A DNA stretch of 5,189 bases from Kiloniellales bacterium (GTDB taxonomy: Bacteria; Pseudomonadota; Alphaproteobacteria; Kiloniellales; JAKSDN01), in the NCBI GenBank assembly GCA_022360075.1, contig JAKSDN010001070.1, positions 1 through 5,189 on the forward strand, read 5' to 3'. Positions 1-5,189 of the stretch are shown piece by piece. Every line of letters starts with the position of its first letter. The stretch's first letter is position 1. The translations under genes and the position numbers were made by a program. The notes beneath the pieces were generated by a model, which did no database searches, was not told where the DNA came from, and saw only the letters and a list, made by a program, of their open reading frames with translations.

Positions 1-1178
1 CTTGGCGCGCGGTCGGCGTGCTCGACCGCGCCCTGGGCCTGACGGGTCAGTATCCCTATGCCGCCGCGCCCGCGGCGATCCTGGCCTGGCTCAAGGCCCA
101 CCGGCCCGACGACTATGCTCGGATCGGCTGGGTTCTGTCCTGCAAGGACTGGCTGCGCTTTCGCCTGACCGGCCGGATCGCCACCGACATCACCGAGGCC
201 AGCGTTTCCTTCACCAACGTGCGCAGCCAGGACTACAGCGAGGCCGCGCTGCGGCTCTTTGGGCTCGAAGCGATCGCTGCCGCCCTGCCGGAGGCCCACG
301 GGCCGCACGAGATCGTCGGCGCGGTGAGCGCGGTCGCGGCCGAGGCGACCGGATTGGCCGCCGGCACGCCGGTGGCGACGGGGCTTCACGACGTCACGGC
401 CTCGGCCGTCGGCATGGGCGTGGTTCATCCCGGCCAGCTTTCGATCATCGCCGGCACCTTCAGCATCAACGAGGTGCTCTCGGCCGAGCCGAAGGCGAGC
501 ACCGACTGGTGCTGCCGCAACGGCCTGCACCGCGGCCAGTGGATGAACATGGCGCTGTCGCCGGCCTCCAGCGCCAATATCGACTGGTTTCTCAAGGTCT
601 GCTGCCGGGACGCGGTCGAGGCGGCCGAGCGCGAGGGCGGCTCGCCCTTCGATCGCTTGGAGCCGGAGATCGAGCAGGCCTTCGCCGGCGACAGCCAAAT
701 CGTCTATCACCCTTTCCTCTACGGCTCGCCGCACGGCGACGATGCCTGGGCCGCTTTCCTCGGGCTGCAGGGCTGGCACGGGCGAGGCCATCTGCTGCGC
801 GCGATCTTCGAGGGCGTGGTCTTCAATCACCGCTACCACGTCGAGGCCCTGAAGGCGGCCTTCCCCTGCGCGCGGGCGCGCCTGAGCGGCGGCAGCGCGC
901 GCAGCCCGCGGATCTGCCAGCTCTTCAGCGATGCCCTCGGCCTCGAGATCGAGGTGGTCGAGATCGAGGAGACCGGCGCCCTCGGCGCGGCGCTCTGCGG
1001 CGCGGTCGGTGTCGGCCTCTTCGACAGCCTGGAAACGGCGGTTACCCAGACGGTGGGGCCCACGCGGCGCTTTACACCGAGCTTGGCGGAAGGCGAACGG
1101 CTGGAGGCACGCTACGGCCACTACCGGCGGAGCGTCGAGCTGCTCGCGCCGAGCTGGGCCGATCTGCGCGACGGGTGA
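1..1178 (+). CDS. FGGY-family carbohydrate (polyol/ketose) kinase, 5'-truncated
   Basis: Cytoplasmic ATP-dependent kinase of the FGGY family, expected to phosphorylate a polyol or ketose as the first committed catabolic step. The window opens inside the gene: the frame is open from base 3 with no stop, and 391 residues remain against about 500 for the family, so roughly 100 N-terminal residues with the first ATP/phosphate loop are missing. A GTG at 18 is an internal valine, not a start. Visible family features: an FGGY-type PxxxLxWLKxH segment (bases ~72-107), then SCKDWLRFRLTG; a G-x-x-D motif (GLHD) whose Asp codon at 390-392 fits the catalytic base; a GTFSIN phosphate-binding segment (~453-470); and a C-terminal SGGSARSP followed by ETGALGAA, the adenosine-binding region. 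The stop is 8 nt before the dehydrogenase start, so they are co-transcribed. It lacks the look of glycerol kinase. Erythritol kinase or L-xylulokinase-like enzymes are the nearest resemblance from memory. Family assignment is firm; substrate is unknown. Confidence 0.9.
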   Translation, partial: WRAVGVLDRALGLTGQYPYAAAPAAILAWLKAHRPDDYARIGWVLSCKDWLRFRLTGRIATDITEASVSFTNVRSQDYSEAALRLFGLEAIAAALPEAHGPHEIVGAVSAVAAEATGLAAGTPVATGLHDVTASAVGMGVVHPGQLSIIAGTFSINEVLSAEPKASTDWCCRNGLHRGQWMNMALSPASSANIDWFLKVCCRDAVEAAEREGGSPFDRLEPEIEQAFAGDSQIVYHPFLYGSPHGDDAWAAFLGLQGWHGRGHLLRAIFEGVVFNHRYHVEALKAAFPCARARLSGGSARSPRICQLFSDALGLEIEVVEIEETGALGAALCGAVGVGLFDSLETAVTQTVGPTRRFTPSLAEGERLEARYGHYRRSVELLAPSWADLRDG

Positions 1179-1186
1179 GGGCCGGC

Positions 1187-2941
1187 ATGTCGCAAACCCT
1201 GTCCCGCGACACGACGGCCCTGCACAGCCGGGATGCCTTGATGCAGACGGTTCGGCATCGCGGCCGCTTTCAGGTCCTGATCGTGGGCGCGGGAATCAAC
1301 GGGCTCGGCACCTTTCGCGATCTCTCGCTGCAGGGCGTCGACTGCCTGATCGTCGACAAGGGCGACTTCTGCTCGGGCGCCAGCGCCGCGCCCTCGCGCA
1401 TGATTCATGGCGGCCTCAAGTACCTCGAGACGGGGGCGTTCCGGCTGGTCGCCGAGGCGACGCACGAGCGCAATCGGCTGCTCAAGAACGCGGCACACCT
1501 GGTCCAGCCCCTGGAGATGGTCATTCCCCTGCATTCGCGCACGGGCGGCTTCCTGCCGGCGCTGCGCCGCTTCTTCGACCGCCGAACGCCGATCCGCACG
1601 CGCGGCGCGCTGATCGTCAAGGCGGGACTGGCGCTCTACGACTTCCTCGGGCGCCGCGACCGGGTCTTGCCGCGGCACCGGATGGTCGGCCGCGCCGACG
1701 CCCATGCCGCGACGCCGGGACTGGACCCCGCGATCGTCGCCGCCGGCGTCTACTACGACGCCTGGATCACCGCGCCGGAGCGCCTGGCGGTCGAGCTGGC
1801 GCTGGACGGTATGGCGGCCAACGGACGAAGCGTCGCGCTGAACTATCTTTCCCTGGTCGGTGCGCGGAACGGCACGATCGAGCTGCGCGACGAGCTCACC
1901 GGCGAGGTATTGTCGCTCGAGACTGATCTCGTTGTGAACGCGGCGGGCGCCTGGATCGACACGGCGAACCGCGAGCTCGCCGTGCCGGGCCGCCTGATCG
2001 GCGGCACCAAGGGCTCGCATCTGATCCTCGATGCCCCCGAGCTGCACGACCGGCTGGCCGGGCGCATGGTCTATTTCGAATCGCCGGATGGCCGCGTCTG
2101 CCTGCTCTTTCCCTATCTCGGCAAGGTGCTCCTCGGCTCGACGGACATTCCGGTCGACGACCCGGACCGCGCGTTCTGCGAGGACGAAGAGATCGACTAC
2201 ATTCTCGCGGCTTGCCGAAGCGTCTTCCCCGAGGTCGCGGTCGCGCGCGAGCAGATCGTCTTCACCTATTGCGGTGTGCGCCCGCTGCCGGCATCGCCGG
2301 CCGACGATCCCGGCGCGGTCAGCCGCGACCACTCCATCGCCTTTGCCGAGCCGACCCCGACGCGGCCCTATCTGGTGATGTCTCTGGTCGGCGGCAAGTG
2401 GACGACCTTCCGCGCCTTCGCCGAAGAGGCCGCCGATGCCGCCTTGAAGCACCTGGGCGGCGAGCGGCGCGTGTCGACCGCCGAGCTGCCGATCGGCGGC
2501 GGCCGCGGCCTGTCGCAGCAGGCGGAGAGCTGGGACGAGATCGAGAAGGTGATCGCCGCGAGCCTTCCTGACGATCACCGGCGCGCCAGCCGGTTGGCCA
2601 AGCGCTACGGCAGCCGCGGCGCGGCGGTCGCGCGCTACTGCGCGGGCGGACAGGACCGGCCGCTCCAGACCCTGCCGGACTACTCGTTGCGCGAGATCGA
2701 GTTCATCGTCCGCGGCGAGTTGGTCGCGCACCTCCAGGACTTCGTGCTGGGCCGTTCGACCATCGCGATTACCGGACGGCTTCACCGCGAGGCCGCCGAG
2801 GAGCTGTCGGAGGTCCTGGCGCGGGTGCTCGGCTGGGACGAAACGCGCAGACGGGCTGAGGTGACGTCGTTGGAAACGGTGATGCGTCAGCGTCACCGCA
2901 TCGACTTGGACCGTGCGCGCTTGGCGCCGGCATTGGGATAG
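1187..2941 (+). CDS. FAD-dependent polyol-phosphate dehydrogenase, GlpD/EryB-like
   Basis: Flavoprotein of the DAO / glycerol-3-phosphate dehydrogenase family. Members oxidise a polyol phosphate (sn-glycerol 3-phosphate in GlpD, erythritol phosphate in EryB) and pass electrons to quinone, acting as peripheral inner-membrane proteins. The 584-aa product has the FAD-binding GAGINGLG at residues 34-41, an acidic-ended second strand (LIVDKGDF, 54-61), GASAAPSRMIHGGLKYLE at 64-81, a second FAD-domain segment VVNAAGAW (249-256), GGTKGSH (272-278), YCGVRPL (361-367, the conserved substrate-site Arg region) and GGKWTTFR (402-409). The C-terminal DAO_C domain runs from about 430 to 560. The start is placed at 1187 because GAGGG at 1177-1181, overlapping the kinase stop, sits 5 nt upstream; an ATG at 1241 would remove only an 18-residue tail. 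It is longer than E. coli GlpD (about 500 aa), partly from the 27-residue N-terminal tail. The kinase is 8 nt upstream and the DeoR regulator 7 nt downstream. Family is sure; the substrate is inferred only as a polyol phosphate. Confidence 0.93.
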   Translation: MSQTLSRDTTALHSRDALMQTVRHRGRFQVLIVGAGINGLGTFRDLSLQGVDCLIVDKGDFCSGASAAPSRMIHGGLKYLETGAFRLVAEATHERNRLLKNAAHLVQPLEMVIPLHSRTGGFLPALRRFFDRRTPIRTRGALIVKAGLALYDFLGRRDRVLPRHRMVGRADAHAATPGLDPAIVAAGVYYDAWITAPERLAVELALDGMAANGRSVALNYLSLVGARNGTIELRDELTGEVLSLETDLVVNAAGAWIDTANRELAVPGRLIGGTKGSHLILDAPELHDRLAGRMVYFESPDGRVCLLFPYLGKVLLGSTDIPVDDPDRAFCEDEEIDYILAACRSVFPEVAVAREQIVFTYCGVRPLPASPADDPGAVSRDHSIAFAEPTPTRPYLVMSLVGGKWTTFRAFAEEAADAALKHLGGERRVSTAELPIGGGRGLSQQAESWDEIEKVIAASLPDDHRRASRLAKRYGSRGAAVARYCAGGQDRPLQTLPDYSLREIEFIVRGELVAHLQDFVLGRSTIAITGRLHREAAEELSEVLARVLGWDETRRRAEVTSLETVMRQRHRIDLDRARLAPALG

Positions 2942-2948
2942 GCGCGCG

Positions 2949-3728
2949 ATGAAGGGCGAGACTCGGCGGCAGCAGATCATGGACCACCTCATGGAGGTGG
3001 GGACGGCGAGCCTGGAGGACTTTGCCGAGCAGTTCGCCGTCAGCCGCATGACCATCCACCGCGATCTCGACCAGCTCGAGCGCGAAGGGCTGCTGCGCAA
3101 AGTGCGCGGCGGCGCGACGATCCAGTCGAACGCGCAGTTCGAGAGCGACTTCCGCTATCGCAAGCGTTTGGCCGTCGAGGAGAAGCAGGCCTTGGCCCGC
3201 GCCGCTCTCGACAAGATCCAGCCGGGCCAGGCGGTCATCATCGACGACGGCTCGACCACGGGGGGCATCGCCCCGCTGCTGGTCGAACGCCGCCCGCTCA
3301 CCGTGATCACGAACAACGCCGCCGCCATCGCGACGCTTACCGAGATCGGCGGCATCAAGCTGATCGCCCTCGGCGGCGAGTACAACCGGCGCTTCCACGG
3401 CTTTTTCGGCCTCGGCGCGGAGCAGGCTCTGCGCGGCCTGCGCGCCGACCTGGCGTTTCTCTCGACCTCGGCCGTACAGGGGGCGGTGGCCTTCCATCAG
3501 GACCAGGAGATCGTCAAGACCAAGCGTGCCATCATGGAGGCGGCGCGCCGCCGCTATCTCCTGGTCGACCACACCAAGTTCGAGCGCACGGCGCTCAACC
3601 TGCTTGCCGATCTCACATCGTTCGATGCCGTGGTGACCGGGGAGACGCCGTCAGTGGCGGCCCGCAATGCGCTTAGCCAGGCGGGCGTGATATTGGAAGT
3701 CGTCGGTCCCTCCTTCAAGGTTGCCTGA
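2949..3728 (+). CDS. DeoR-family transcriptional regulator of the polyol operon
   Basis: DNA-binding repressor of the DeoR/GlpR family, 259 aa, a usual length. Residues 4-56 form the winged helix-turn-helix: RRQQIMDHL, a VSRMTIHRDLDQLE recognition segment (31-44) and the KVRGGA wing (51-56). Residues ~75-235 form the DeoR sensor domain, which in this family binds a sugar or polyol phosphate. Its landmarks are DDGSTT (99-104), VITNN (119-123), LGG (141-143), an LSTSA loop (171-175), K-T-K-R-A-I-M (190-196), LLVDHTKF (204-211) and FDAVVT (225-230). The ATG at 2949 is chosen because the HTH begins directly after it; the preceding GGGATAGG (2935-2942), overlapping the dehydrogenase stop, is a modest ribosome site 6 nt away. 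An in-frame GTG at 2913 would add 12 Arg-rich residues inside the dehydrogenase gene and is less likely. Expected to repress its own operon until a phosphorylated intermediate accumulates (family knowledge; operator not demonstrated). Confidence 0.92.
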   Translation: MKGETRRQQIMDHLMEVGTASLEDFAEQFAVSRMTIHRDLDQLEREGLLRKVRGGATIQSNAQFESDFRYRKRLAVEEKQALARAALDKIQPGQAVIIDDGSTTGGIAPLLVERRPLTVITNNAAAIATLTEIGGIKLIALGGEYNRRFHGFFGLGAEQALRGLRADLAFLSTSAVQGAVAFHQDQEIVKTKRAIMEAARRRYLLVDHTKFERTALNLLADLTSFDAVVTGETPSVAARNALSQAGVILEVVGPSFKVA

Positions 3729-3762
3729 CCGGGGCCTTTCGGAGCCGTCCCTCGCCGAGAAT

Positions 3763-3792
3763 CTCACACGGACCAGCGCCTGCGTGTATGAT
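3763..3792 (+). promoter_or_regulatory. Putative sigma-70-type promoter for the acetyltransferase
   Basis: CTCACA at 3763-3768 matches 4 of 6 bases of TTGACA, and TATGAT at 3787-3792 matches 5 of 6 of TATAAT, with an 18-nt spacer. It lies in the 129-nt gap between the regulator and the acetyltransferase, in the right orientation, and would start transcription near 3799, about 60 nt before the ATG. The match is by eye and alphaproteobacterial promoters often deviate from this consensus. Confidence 0.3.
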
Positions 3793-3808
3793 GCCCGGCA
3801 ATCCGGGC
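3793..3808. other. Perfect short inverted repeat (hairpin) in intergenic gap
   Basis: GCCCGG at 3793-3798 and CCGGGC at 3803-3808 form a perfect 6-bp, all-GC stem with a 4-nt CAAT loop; T3792 and G3809 could add a wobble pair. No T-run follows on either strand, so it is not a canonical intrinsic terminator. It could be a weak terminator of the polyol operon, a 5' leader hairpin of the acetyltransferase mRNA, or an operator. Confidence 0.35.
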
Positions 3809-3842
3809 GCGCAGTGGCCGCCGCGAACCGGGATCTTCGCGA

Positions 3843-3850
3843 AGGGGAGG
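3843..3850 (+). promoter_or_regulatory. Strong ribosome binding site of the acetyltransferase
   Basis: AGGGGAGG lies 7 nt upstream of the ATG at 3858 and decides that start. It abuts the right arm of a possible stem (CGCGAA 3822-3827 with TTCGCG 3836-3841) that could affect its accessibility. Confidence 0.75.
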
Positions 3851-3857
3851 CTGTGGC

Positions 3858-4352
3858 ATGGAGCATGACGTCAGGCGTTTGACCGAGGACGACGCCGAGG
3901 CCTATCGGACGATCCGCTTGGAGGCTCTGGCCCATCATCCGGAAGCCTTCCAGGCGACCTATGAGAGTTCGGCGGAGCTGCCCCTCGATGTCTACACCCA
4001 ACGTATCCAGCGCTATGCCCTGTTCGGCGGCTTCAGAGGCGACGAGCTCGCCGGCATTGCCGGCTTCTACCCCTTGCGCAACCCCAAGATCCGCCACAAG
4101 GGCCTCATGTGGGGCATGTACGTGAAGGAGGAAGCGCGCGGCACCGGCCTGGCCGCGGCCATGATCGAGGCCGTGGTCGAGCACGCGCGTGGCCAGGTCG
4201 AGCAGATCCTCCTGTCGGTGATCGTCGACAACGAGCGGGCACGCCGCTTTTACGAGCGCATGGGTTTCGAGGCCTATGGCATGGAGCGCCGGGCCCTCAA
4301 GATCGGCGAGCGCTACTACGACGAGGAGTTTCGAGTCCGGTTCCTGACATAA
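3858..4352 (+). CDS. GNAT-family N-acetyltransferase
   Basis: Cytoplasmic acetyltransferase of the GNAT fold, 164 aa, a full-length single-domain size. GNATs transfer acetyl from acetyl-CoA to an amine; the acceptor cannot be predicted here. The N-terminus has the typical VRRLTEDDAEAYRTIRLEAL opening (5-24). Beta4 is GLMWGMYVKEEARG (82-95), followed by the acetyl-CoA pyrophosphate loop R94-G-T-G-L-A99 of motif A and helix MIEAVVEHA. Motif B is LSVIVDNERARRFYERMGFEAYG (119-141), with the Asn125 and the FYERMGF signature usual in the family. The C-terminus (GERYYDEEFRVRF) is a beta-strand common in the fold. The ATG is supported by a strong Shine-Dalgarno 7 nt upstream. It stands apart from the polyol operon (129 nt) and from the next gene (139 nt), so it may be transcribed alone. 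Nothing ties it functionally to either neighbour. Confidence 0.92.
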   Translation: MEHDVRRLTEDDAEAYRTIRLEALAHHPEAFQATYESSAELPLDVYTQRIQRYALFGGFRGDELAGIAGFYPLRNPKIRHKGLMWGMYVKEEARGTGLAAAMIEAVVEHARGQVEQILLSVIVDNERARRFYERMGFEAYGMERRALKIGERYYDEEFRVRFLT

Positions 4353-4379
4353 GACGGCGCGCCCTGCGCCCAGAGCCGG

Positions 4380-4415
4380 GTCACGATAAAGTCACAGGAG
4401 TGTGACGGCGGTCAC
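4380..4415. repeat. Cluster of GTCAC/GTGAC half-sites, operator candidate
   Basis: GTCAC occurs at 4380-4384, 4391-4395 and 4411-4415, and its reverse complement GTGAC at 4402-4406. The first two are direct repeats 11 nt apart. The second and third form a perfect dyad, GTCACA (4391-4396), GGAG, TGTGAC (4401-4406). The third and fourth form another, GTGAC, GGCG, GTCAC. A further GTCAC is at 4486-4490, at the Shine-Dalgarno of the downstream gene. The 11-nt direct spacing with an AT-rich linker (GATAAA) resembles OmpR/PhoB-type response-regulator sites, while the dyads would suit a dimeric repressor. It lies 77-112 nt upstream of the GTPase-like gene, which it would most naturally control. The repeats are seen; the regulatory role is inference. 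Confidence 0.5.
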
Positions 4416-4432
4416 TCGCATGCGCCGCCGCG

Positions 4433-4459
4433 AAGACCACATCACAGAAAAGCCATAAT
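4433..4459 (+). promoter_or_regulatory. Possible promoter of the GTPase-like gene, weak -35
   Basis: CATAAT at 4454-4459 matches 5 of 6 bases of TATAAT and lies in the locally most AT-rich stretch (4441-4461). The only -35-like hexamer is AAGACC at 4433-4438 (3 of 6, 15-nt spacer), which is poor. A good -10 with a poor -35, just downstream of the GTCAC cluster, would suit an activator-dependent promoter. By-eye match only. Confidence 0.25.
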
Positions 4460-4481
4460 TCCGTCAGCGCTACCGTGTCTT

Positions 4482-4486
4482 GGAGG
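4482..4486 (+). promoter_or_regulatory. Strong Shine-Dalgarno of the GTPase-like gene
   Basis: GGAGG 5 nt upstream of the ATG at 4492 fixes the start of a reading frame that would otherwise run off the window's right edge without a stop. The site overlaps the last GTCAC copy (4486-4490), so a protein bound there would also sit on the translation start in DNA. Confidence 0.75.
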
Positions 4487-4491
4487 TCACC

Positions 4492-5189
4492 ATGGACGCG
4501 AGTACGACGCAGGCCTTTTACGATTCCGGAAAATCACTCTTCGACAAAGGATTCGGCTTGGTTCGGCGGGTCGGCGAGAACCTGACGCACTGGCCTGGAG
4601 GGGACTCCGACGAAGTCGATAGCGCTGCCACCGACGTCCCGGCGCGGCCGGAGAGCGAAAAGACCTTTCGCGTCTTCGTTCTCGGCACCTCGGGTTCGGG
4701 CAAGACCACGTTTCTCGCCAGCATGTACAAGCGCCTGTCGGTGCAGCACCCCGACGTCGGCTTCTATCTCCATGCCGACGTAGGGCAGGGCAAGATCCTG
4801 ACCCGGAAGTACCAGCAGCTCGCCGACCCCGAGGAGGATTGGCCCGCCGGCACGTTGCGCAGCGAGGTCTCGGACTGGCGCTTCACCTGCACGCACGTCG
4901 GCGAGGGCGGTTCGGTCGATGTCTTCAAGATCAGCTACCTGGACTACGCCGGCGAGTCCTTGACCGAGTCCCTCGATGGCCAGGACTTTGAGCCTGGCTC
5001 GGAGGCGCAGAAGGCCGACTCGGTCCTCGTCTTGTTAGACGGCCAGAAGGTGCTGCGCTTCATGGACGGCCGCTCCGGCGGCTATCTCGGCTCACTCGAG
5101 CACGATCTGGATTATCTGCTGCCGACGGTACAGAAGTTGCACGCAAAGCCCCTCCACTTCGTCGTCAGCAAGTGGGACGTGGTCGAGGA
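4492..5189 (+). CDS. P-loop GTPase-like protein (TRAFAC/double-GTPase type), 3'-truncated
   Basis: First 232 codons of a P-loop NTPase, open at the right edge. Residues 1-57 precede the domain: 7-34 are alternately charged and aromatic and could form an amphipathic helix, 36-57 are an acidic, Pro/Ala-containing linker. The G domain starts with TFRVFVLG and a Walker A G65-TSGSG-K71-T72-T73. W117-P-A-G-T121 fits switch I, with Thr121 the likely Mg-coordinating residue. FKISYLDYAGES (145-156) gives the G3 motif D151-x-x-G154, followed by Glu. VLVLLDG (178-184) is a core strand. FVVSKWDV (223-230) is a G4-like motif in which S-K-W-D replaces the usual N/T-K-x-D of GTP specificity. This pattern recalls TRAFAC-class and double-GTPase proteins reported in bacterial conflict or signalling loci; that subfamily call is from memory. 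No signal peptide or membrane segment is seen. Base use near the 5' end (about 4500-4560) is more AT-rich than in the neighbours, and a TTA Leu codon occurs at 5035-5037. NTPase confidence is high, GTPase moderate, role unknown. Confidence 0.85.
   Translation, partial: MDASTTQAFYDSGKSLFDKGFGLVRRVGENLTHWPGGDSDEVDSAATDVPARPESEKTFRVFVLGTSGSGKTTFLASMYKRLSVQHPDVGFYLHADVGQGKILTRKYQQLADPEEDWPAGTLRSEVSDWRFTCTHVGEGGSVDVFKISYLDYAGESLTESLDGQDFEPGSEAQKADSVLVLLDGQKVLRFMDGRSGGYLGSLEHDLDYLLPTVQKLHAKPLHFVVSKWDVVE

Noticed and set aside
2..1186. The dehydrogenase frame stays open to the left edge, which could be read as a 979-aa fusion protein.
   Set aside because: The upstream part is an Arg/Gly-rich out-of-frame reading of the kinase gene. 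The real protein starts at 1187, with a Shine-Dalgarno just before it.
2913..2948. GTG at 2913 as an earlier start for the DeoR regulator.
   Set aside because: It adds an Arg/Trp-rich 12-residue stretch not expected ahead of the DeoR HTH. The ATG at 2949 has a ribosome site and the usual N-terminus.
1121..3100. Long open frame on the - strand (659 codons) opposite the dehydrogenase.
   Set aside because: It lies wholly antisense to a gene with clear family motifs, is low-complexity and Arg/Ala-rich, and has no recognisable domain. Long antisense frames are usual in high-GC DNA.
2769..3572. A 267-codon - strand open frame opposite the DeoR gene, and similar shadows at 833-1063 and 3651-4184.
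   Set aside because: All overlap well-supported + strand genes, and their translations show only composition-driven Arg/Ala/Gly-rich sequence.
1..3728. Assigning eryA/eryB or glpK/glpD/glpR gene names.
   Set aside because: Family membership is clear but substrate specificity is not visible, and the upstream part of the operon is missing.
3731..3747. Terminator-like GGGGCC...GGAGCC just after the DeoR stop.
   Set aside because: Only three consecutive pairs form before a mismatch, and no T-run follows.
3866..3873. Palindrome TGACGTCA.
   Set aside because: It falls within the first codons of the acetyltransferase and has no partner site; an 8-nt palindrome is easily chance.
4356..4370. Terminator after the acetyltransferase: GGCGC, GCCCT loop, GCGCC; a second stem CGGCGG 4406-4411 with CCGCCG 4425-4430.
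   Set aside because: Both stems are short and neither is followed by a T-run, so no intrinsic terminator can be claimed.
4391..4406. CRP-type site suggested by TCACA and TGTGA.
   Set aside because: The arms are in the opposite order (TCACA-N4-TGTGA) to the CRP consensus TGTGA-N6-TCACA, and the spacing is wrong.

Overview
The window is about two-thirds G+C by eye, with GC-rich third codon positions. All four complete or partial genes of the left part and the truncated gene at the right edge lie on the + strand. The gene content (FGGY sugar/polyol kinase, FAD polyol-phosphate dehydrogenase, DeoR regulator), the tight spacing and the composition suggest a free-living high-GC proteobacterium, most likely an alphaproteobacterium. 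This is inference; there is no rRNA or tRNA in the window to anchor it.

Left region (1-3728): a three-gene polyol-catabolic operon with gaps of 8 and 7 nt. The window opens inside an FGGY-family carbohydrate kinase (its N-terminal ~100 residues lie upstream). A complete 584-aa FAD-dependent dehydrogenase of the GlpD/EryB type follows, then a complete 259-aa DeoR-family repressor. The expected logic is: kinase phosphorylates a polyol or ketose, the flavoprotein oxidises the polyol phosphate and passes electrons to the respiratory chain, and the repressor senses a phosphorylated intermediate and controls the operon from a promoter outside the window. The kinase does not look like a glycerol kinase, so the substrate is probably not plain glycerol. 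The order resembles erythritol (ery) loci, but the true substrate cannot be read from this sequence.

Middle region (3729-4491): a 129-nt intergenic gap with a plausible promoter and a perfect short hairpin, then a single 164-aa GNAT acetyltransferase with a strong ribosome binding site, then a 139-nt gap. The second gap holds an unusual cluster of GTCAC/GTGAC half-sites at roughly one-helical-turn spacing, followed by a -10-like CATAAT and a strong Shine-Dalgarno.

Right region (4492-5189, truncated): the first 232 codons of a P-loop GTPase-like protein. It has a Walker A, a WPxGT switch-I-like segment, a DxxGE G3 motif and an SKWD G4-like motif. It looks like the TRAFAC/double-GTPase-type proteins described in bacterial conflict and signalling loci. 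It is the part of the window most likely to belong to a poorly described system, but its C-terminus and partner genes are out of view.

No RNA genes, CRISPR array, insertion sequence or phage feature was seen. There is no gene-free stretch longer than 300 bases.
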